Assembly: GCF_009184425.1 (NCBI RefSeq)
Contig: NZ_WELG01000001.1
Span: forward strand, 1,549,870 to 1,613,869
Direction: 5' to 3'
From: Flagellimonas olearia
Lineage (GTDB): Bacteria > Bacteroidota > Bacteroidia > Flavobacteriales > Flavobacteriaceae
Length of the DNA: 64,000 nucleotides
In this document: piece after piece, positions 60,105 through 64,000 of the stretch
How positions within the stretch are numbered: the first letter of the stretch is position 1
How the letters are laid out: the number at the start of each line of letters is the position of its first letter
The notes under the pieces: model-generated
Databases searched by the model: none
Told to the model about the DNA's origin: nothing
The model's input: the letters and a program-made list of their open reading frames with translations, nothing else
Position numbers and translations under genes: made by a program

Positions 60105-61832
60105 ATGAAATTGAAAAGTCTACTTTATTTGTGTCTTTTTGTTGTGGCAGTGGTGTCCTGCGGCAAGGAAGATACCCCCGATCCACCAGCCGACACCAAT
60201 ACCGCCCCGAACATCAATGCCCAAAGCTTTACCGTGAGCGAGGACAAGACCACCATTGGCACCGTTCAAGCGGATGACGATGATGGAGATGCCCTACAGT
60301 TCTCCATCAAGACCAATGACAATGGTCTTTTCGCCATCAACACCCAAAACGGTGCCCTAAGTCTGGCCGAAGGTAAAAGCTTGGACTTTGCCACCGCAGC
60401 CCAACATTCCATTACCGTGGGCGTGGACGACGGCGAGCTCAGCGCCGAGGCCACCATCACCATCAACGTGACCGAAGTGGGCACCCAGAACCTAGCCCCT
60501 GAAGGCGAACAAAACCAATCTTTTGAAGTCAATGAGGGCATTACCCAAAGTGATCTTGTTGGAGCCATTGCAGCTACGGATCCCGAAGAACAGCCCCTCA
60601 GCTATGAGATCACCACCAATGACAATGACCTTTTTGTGATCAATGCAAACGGGGAACTGAACCTTGCCCCGGGAAAAAACTTGGATTATGAAACCGAAGG
60701 ATCCCACTCCATTACCGTGCAAGTGAGTGATGGTAGTCTAACCTTGGACGTGACTGTTACCATAGCGGTGGCTGATGACAATATTCCCATGAAGGACGAA
60801 GTTGCCTCCTTCATAATCACTTGGCAGGATGACGGCATGGACTCGGCCTATTTGGGATTGAACCCAGATTACAACACCTATGACTTTACCATAGATTGGG
60901 GCGATGGTACCAAGGAAAAATATACGGGAAGTCAAGACAATAATGTTATACAGCATCATTATGAGGTTGTGGCCACCTATTTCATTGCCATACAGGGTAC
61001 TTTCCCTGCGTTACAAATGTCGCAATTGATTGCCGATAACAACAACAAGCTTATGAGTATTGAACAATGGGGCTCCATTGCTTGGCAAAGCATGAACCAT
61101 GCTTTTAAGGATTGTGCAAACATGGCATACAATGCCACCGATGTGCCCGACCTTACCCATGTTACGGACATGACCGGTATATTCCATCACGCCCAAAACT
61201 TTAATGGAAACCTTGGTGGTTGGAACACCAGCACTATCACCAACATGGATAGCATGTTCTTCAATGCGCAATCTTTTGTTGGCGATGGCCTGGATGATTG
61301 GGATACCCAAAATGTGACCAACATGCAAAGCATGTTTGATCACGCTAAGTCTTTCAATGCAGACATAAGTAGCTGGGATACTGGCCAAGTAACCACTATG
61401 GAAAGTATGTTCGCAGAGGCATTTTCCTTCAACCAAGATTTGAGCAACTGGGATACCGGTGAGGTTACCAACATGAATTATATGTTCGTCGGCGCATTCC
61501 TCTTTAACAGTAACATAGTTGGATGGACCACCCATAAAGTGCAAACCATGTCCGGAATGTTTTTGGGTGCTTCCGCTTTTGACCAAAATCTTGGTGCTTG
61601 GGATATCGGCGTCGTCACAGATATGACAAACATGTTCACCGGCTCAGGCATATCCCCAGAAAACTATTCCTATAACTTACTAAATTGGAGTTATCAAACC
61701 GTACAACCAGATGTTCCATTGGGAGCCGCAGGGATTTTCTATTGTAGTGTAGTTGTCTTTGACACAGCCAAACAGACCTTACAAGACCAAGGCTGGATCA
61801 TTACCGATGAAGGACCAACACTCTGTAATTAA
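60105..61832 (+). CDS. Surface lipoprotein with cadherin-like and BspA (DUF285) repeats
   Basis: Lipoprotein of 575 residues. The signal peptide ends in VVAVVSC, followed by GKEDTPDPP, a good flavobacterial surface-export signal. Two cadherin-like domains (about 35-128 and 132-226) have calcium-binding patterns such as ADDDDGDALQFSI. A PKD-like strand region (DFTIDWGDGTKEKY) follows. From about 310 to 530 come five or six BspA/DUF285 repeats (NxxxMxxMF, LSNWDTGEVTNMNYMF, WDTxxVTxM), the leucine-rich-like surface repeats known from adhesins. No T9SS domain is present, so lipid anchoring is the expected localisation. The gene stands alone, followed by the ndk terminator. Confidence 0.87.
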   Translation: MKLKSLLYLCLFVVAVVSCGKEDTPDPPADTNTAPNINAQSFTVSEDKTTIGTVQADDDDGDALQFSIKTNDNGLFAINTQNGALSLAEGKSLDFATAAQHSITVGVDDGELSAEATITINVTEVGTQNLAPEGEQNQSFEVNEGITQSDLVGAIAATDPEEQPLSYEITTNDNDLFVINANGELNLAPGKNLDYETEGSHSITVQVSDGSLTLDVTVTIAVADDNIPMKDEVASFIITWQDDGMDSAYLGLNPDYNTYDFTIDWGDGTKEKYTGSQDNNVIQHHYEVVATYFIAIQGTFPALQMSQLIADNNNKLMSIEQWGSIAWQSMNHAFKDCANMAYNATDVPDLTHVTDMTGIFHHAQNFNGNLGGWNTSTITNMDSMFFNAQSFVGDGLDDWDTQNVTNMQSMFDHAKSFNADISSWDTGQVTTMESMFAEAFSFNQDLSNWDTGEVTNMNYMFVGAFLFNSNIVGWTTHKVQTMSGMFLGASAFDQNLGAWDIGVVTDMTNMFTGSGISPENYSYNLLNWSYQTVQPDVPLGAAGIFYCSVVVFDTAKQTLQDQGWIITDEGPTLCN

Positions 61833-61849
61833 CACCACCTCTGAATAAA

Positions 61850-61878
61850 ACAGGGCCGCTCTTTTGGAGCGGCCCTGT
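61850..61878 (-). terminator. Rho-independent terminator of ndk (may serve both strands)
   Basis: A 12-bp perfect stem (ACAGGGCCGCTC/GAGCGGCCCTGT) encloses a 5-nt loop. On the minus strand it is followed by TTTTATT, making it a good terminator for ndk. It also lies just after the convergent plus-strand lipoprotein gene, but the plus-strand side lacks a T tract. Confidence 0.85.
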
Positions 61879-61901
61879 TCACATGTACGTTCATATTTCG
61901 T

Positions 61902-62321
61902 TTAGTACACTTCCCTTCCCGAGAAATGGAAAGCGCCCTCAATGGCCGCGTTCTCATCGCTATCGGAACCGTGCACGGCATTCTCGCCAATACTGGCGGC
62001 ATATAACTTTCTAATGGTGCCTTCCGCAGCCTCTGCCGGGTTGGTGGCCCCGATCAACGCACGGAAATCGTCCACCGCATTATCTTTTTCCAAAATGGCC
62101 GCCACAATGGGACCTCTGGTCATAAACTCCACCAACTCCCCAAAAAATGGGCGCTCCTTGTGGATGGCGTAGAACTCTCCGGCATCCCTTCGGCTCAATT
62201 GGGTGTATTTCATGGCCACAATCTTAAATCCAGCAGCCGTTATTTTTTCCAAAATCGCACCAATATGGCCGTTTTCAACCGCATCTGGCTTGATCATGGT
62301 AAATGTTCTATTTCCAGTCAT
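61902..62321 (-). CDS. ndk: Nucleoside diphosphate kinase
   Basis: Enzyme of 139 residues that exchanges gamma-phosphates between nucleoside triphosphates and diphosphates. [18 protein letters not shown] near residue 5 holds the conserved Lys, [20 protein letters not shown] the helix with nucleotide contacts, [19 protein letters not shown] the central strand, and [15 protein letters not shown] the active-site His. Its length matches the family (about 140). It is monocistronic with its own promoter and terminator. Confidence 0.96.
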   Translation of the reverse strand: MTGNRTFTMIKPDAVENGHIGAILEKITAAGFKIVAMKYTQLSRRDAGEFYAIHKERPFFGELVEFMTRGPIVAAILEKDNAVDDFRALIGATNPAEAAEGTIRKLYAASIGENAVHGSDSDENAAIEGAFHFSGREVY

Positions 62322-62337
62322 TTTTTAAAATTTTGCG

Positions 62338-62367
62338 CAAACTTACGGTTTTTCAACCAACAGGCAA
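62338..62367 (-). promoter_or_regulatory. Promoter of ndk
   Basis: On the minus strand TTG (62365-62367) and TAAGTTTG (62338-62345) are 19 nt apart, a full match to the flavobacterial promoter pattern, 16 nt before the ATG. Confidence 0.6.
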
Positions 62368-62370
62368 GGC

Positions 62371-63384
62371 TTAATAGGCTTGTTTTAGCTCCTGAAGCAC
62401 AGCACCCTCCTCTCCCATGATCTTAAAACGTACCTCTTTGGTTTCAAGGTTGATGGCAATAGTGCCGTAGCTGGTCCTTGAGACCACCTCCCCCACCCGA
62501 AACGGATTGGGCTCCCCCGAAAAACTGGAATAGGAGTGTGTGAGTCCGCTACTGGTAAAGTCCACCAAGGGATAGGGCAAGCCCGGAACGCTTTTCCGGG
62601 AAAACTCGGAAATATGTCGGTCCCCGGACAGAATCATAACGCCTTTTGCCTTGGAATCCACAATGAGCTTTTCCAGCTTTTCCACCTCTTTGGGGAAATT
62701 CCCCCAAGTCTCGAACCCATGCTCTCCAGATAAAAACTGGATGCTGGACATGATCAGGTTAAAGTCGGCATCGGAATGGTTGAGCTCTCCTTCGAGCCAT
62801 TTCCATTGCTCGGCACCCAAGACGGTGGCATCCATATCCAAATTGGGACTGTATCGTTTTTTGGAAACGGTATCCTTGACCAAGGCACTTCGGAAATAAC
62901 GGGTATCCAAAACCAAGATTTTCACTTTGCCTTTGGGTGTTTCGTAGGCATGCGAAGCATATACCCCTTCCCTTGTCCTTCTGGGGCTGTTTTTAGGCAC
63001 CTCCATAAAATCCAGGAACACCTGTTGGCTCTGGCTTTTTACCAAAAACTCTTCCCCGCCATCGTTGACCCCAAAATCATGGTCGTCCCAAGTACCGATA
63101 ATAGGGACTTTTGCCTTCAATTGAGCATACCCTTCAACACTATCCTGTAGGGCATAGATGGCCCTGAGTTTTTCCATATTGTCCGTATCGGCGTAGACAA
63201 TATCCCCGCCCCAAACCCAAACATCAGGGTTCTCGTTCAAAATATCGTCCCAAAACGAATTGGGCTCCTGAGGCATGTTACAGGAACCAAAAGCCACCAA
63301 AAAAGTGGAGCTTGGCACATCCTGTTTCTGTTTGCATCCCAAGAGGACAACCAATAGGCTCAAGTAAATGGAAATAGGCTTCAT
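62371..63384 (-). CDS. PhoD-like metallophosphatase lipoprotein
   Basis: Phosphodiesterase/phosphatase-like protein of 337 residues with a lipoprotein signal (LLVVLLGC). Metal-binding motifs run WVWGGDIVYADTDNMEKL near 55, IGTWDDHDFGVNDGGEEF near 93 (Asp-Asp-His), ILVLDTRYFR and GVMILSGDRHISEF near 248 (final His pair), as in the PhoD alkaline phosphatase/phospholipase D group. It probably acts outside the cytoplasm on phosphate esters; the true substrate is unknown. It is divergent from the DHH phosphoesterase gene at the end of the window. Confidence 0.87.
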   Translation of the reverse strand: MKPISIYLSLLVVLLGCKQKQDVPSSTFLVAFGSCNMPQEPNSFWDDILNENPDVWVWGGDIVYADTDNMEKLRAIYALQDSVEGYAQLKAKVPIIGTWDDHDFGVNDGGEEFLVKSQSQQVFLDFMEVPKNSPRRTREGVYASHAYETPKGKVKILVLDTRYFRSALVKDTVSKKRYSPNLDMDATVLGAEQWKWLEGELNHSDADFNLIMSSIQFLSGEHGFETWGNFPKEVEKLEKLIVDSKAKGVMILSGDRHISEFSRKSVPGLPYPLVDFTSSGLTHSYSSFSGEPNPFRVGEVVSRTSYGTIAINLETKEVRFKIMGEEGAVLQELKQAY

Positions 63385-63404
63385 AGATTCAGCTTGCTTT
63401 CAAA

Positions 63405-63412
63405 CAAAAATA
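63405..63412 (-). promoter_or_regulatory. -7 element of the PhoD-like gene
   Basis: The minus strand reads TATTTTTG, fitting TAnnTTTG, 20 nt before the ATG at 63384. Confidence 0.5.
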
Positions 63413-63446
63413 AGATATCACGAGTTACCTCTATATTATATTATTG

Positions 63447-63454
63447 TATCTTTG
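63447..63454 (+). promoter_or_regulatory. -7 element at the start of the DHH phosphoesterase gene
   Basis: TATCTTTG fits TAnnTTTG and ends 5 nt before the ATG at 63460, so the transcript is probably leaderless. Confidence 0.55.
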
Positions 63455-63459
63455 GCCGC

Positions 63460-64000
63460 ATGAATTTAGCGGACATCTCAACAGTTAAGTCTATACTTTC
63501 CCAACCTCAAAAAATCGTTATCATCCCCCATAAAAACCCAGATGGTGATGCCATGGGTGCCTGTTTGGGGCTTTATGCTTTTTTAAAGGGAATGGGGCAG
63601 AATGCCCGTGTGGTCGCGCCCAACGACTATCCCAAATTCCTGAAGTGGATGCCAGGGCATGACACCGTAGTGAACTTTGAATGGGACAACGGTGAGGCTC
63701 AAAGACTGTTGGATGAAGCCACGGTCATTTTTACCTTGGATTTCAATGACTTTTCACGTACCGGGCAAATGGCATCGGTATTGGAGGCCAAGGAAGCTGA
63801 TTTCATTATGATCGACCATCACCAACAGCCCAGCGACTATGCCAAGGTCACCTATTCCGACGTGAGCATGAGTTCCACCTGTGAGATGATCTATAATTTC
63901 ATTGACTTTTTAGGGCAAACCGATAGCATTACGGCAGACATTGCCTCAAACCTGTATACGGGGATCATGACGGACACCGGTTCGTTCAAATACCGGTCTA
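63460..64000 (+). CDS. nrnA: DHH-family phosphoesterase, NrnA-like (5' part, runs off the window)
   Basis: The first 180 residues of a DHH/DHHA1 phosphoesterase; the gene continues past 64000. Motifs IIPHKNPDGDAMGACLGLY near residue 20 (motif I), FTLDFNDFSRTG (motif II), FIMIDHHQQPSDYAKV (the DHH motif, about 120) and LYTGIMTDTGSFKY near the cut end define the family. NrnA-type enzymes degrade short oligonucleotides and dephosphorylate pAp. The ATG at 63460 follows a promoter motif by 5 nt. Confidence in family is high; the exact activity is inferred. Confidence 0.9.
   Translation, partial: MNLADISTVKSILSQPQKIVIIPHKNPDGDAMGACLGLYAFLKGMGQNARVVAPNDYPKFLKWMPGHDTVVNFEWDNGEAQRLLDEATVIFTLDFNDFSRTGQMASVLEAKEADFIMIDHHQQPSDYAKVTYSDVSMSSTCEMIYNFIDFLGQTDSITADIASNLYTGIMTDTGSFKYRS

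Noticed and set aside
1-64000. CRISPR arrays, rRNA genes, intact insertion sequences or prophage structural genes
   Set aside because: I looked for regularly spaced identical repeats, rRNA cores and transposase or capsid motifs and found none.

Overview
The window looks like a stretch of chromosome from a marine-type flavobacterium (Bacteroidota, Flavobacteriaceae; the lineage near Muricauda/Flagellimonas is a guess). The grounds are type IX secretion (T9SS) C-terminal domains of type A and type B, a SusC/SusD pair, several lipoproteins with an acidic export signal after the lipid cysteine, and many promoters with the Bacteroidota -7 element TAnnTTTG.

Layout. 159-3106: a LytTR response regulator and its TPR-containing histidine kinase. 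3460-12742: the decayed remains of an integrated mobile island. It is bracketed by a 70-nt direct repeat (62/70 identical, no gaps) made of the 3' end of tRNA-Pro(GGG) plus its terminator. It holds a truncated tyrosine integrase, a broken mobilisation gene, an inverted repeat, and a four-gene operon of large secreted or surface proteins. 12952-21267: a 2771-residue SprB-like giant T9SS type B protein. 21423-22547: a secreted sugar dehydrogenase.

22557-35025 is the most coherent system. It is a peptidoglycan-glycan uptake and recycling locus: murQ and a DeoR-type regulator on one strand; susC, susD, a DigH-like (GHL10) lipoprotein hydrolase, an AmpG-like permease, a NagZ-like GH3 enzyme, a methyltransferase and anmK on the other. 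Together they could cut, import and convert anhydro-muropeptide sugars to GlcNAc-6-phosphate. The divergent control region carries six TTGC boxes spaced at near-multiples of 10 bp, a candidate operator array for the regulator.

35022-46000: a Bcr-type exporter, an oxidoreductase, a small palindrome-flanked element with a frameshifted GIY-YIG nuclease, and the propionyl-CoA pathway (biotin-dependent carboxylase on the minus strand; uridine kinase, FtsB-like protein and methylmalonyl-CoA mutase on the plus strand). One copy of the palindromic repeat lies in frame inside the mutase large subunit.

46115-64000 is mostly housekeeping: parAB, dapB, lepB, WbqC-like, two rhomboids, mutL, ribH, a TPR protein, recF, a DUF721 protein, a cadherin/BspA-like lipoprotein, ndk, a PhoD-like phosphatase, and the start of an nrnA-like DHH phosphoesterase that runs off the end.
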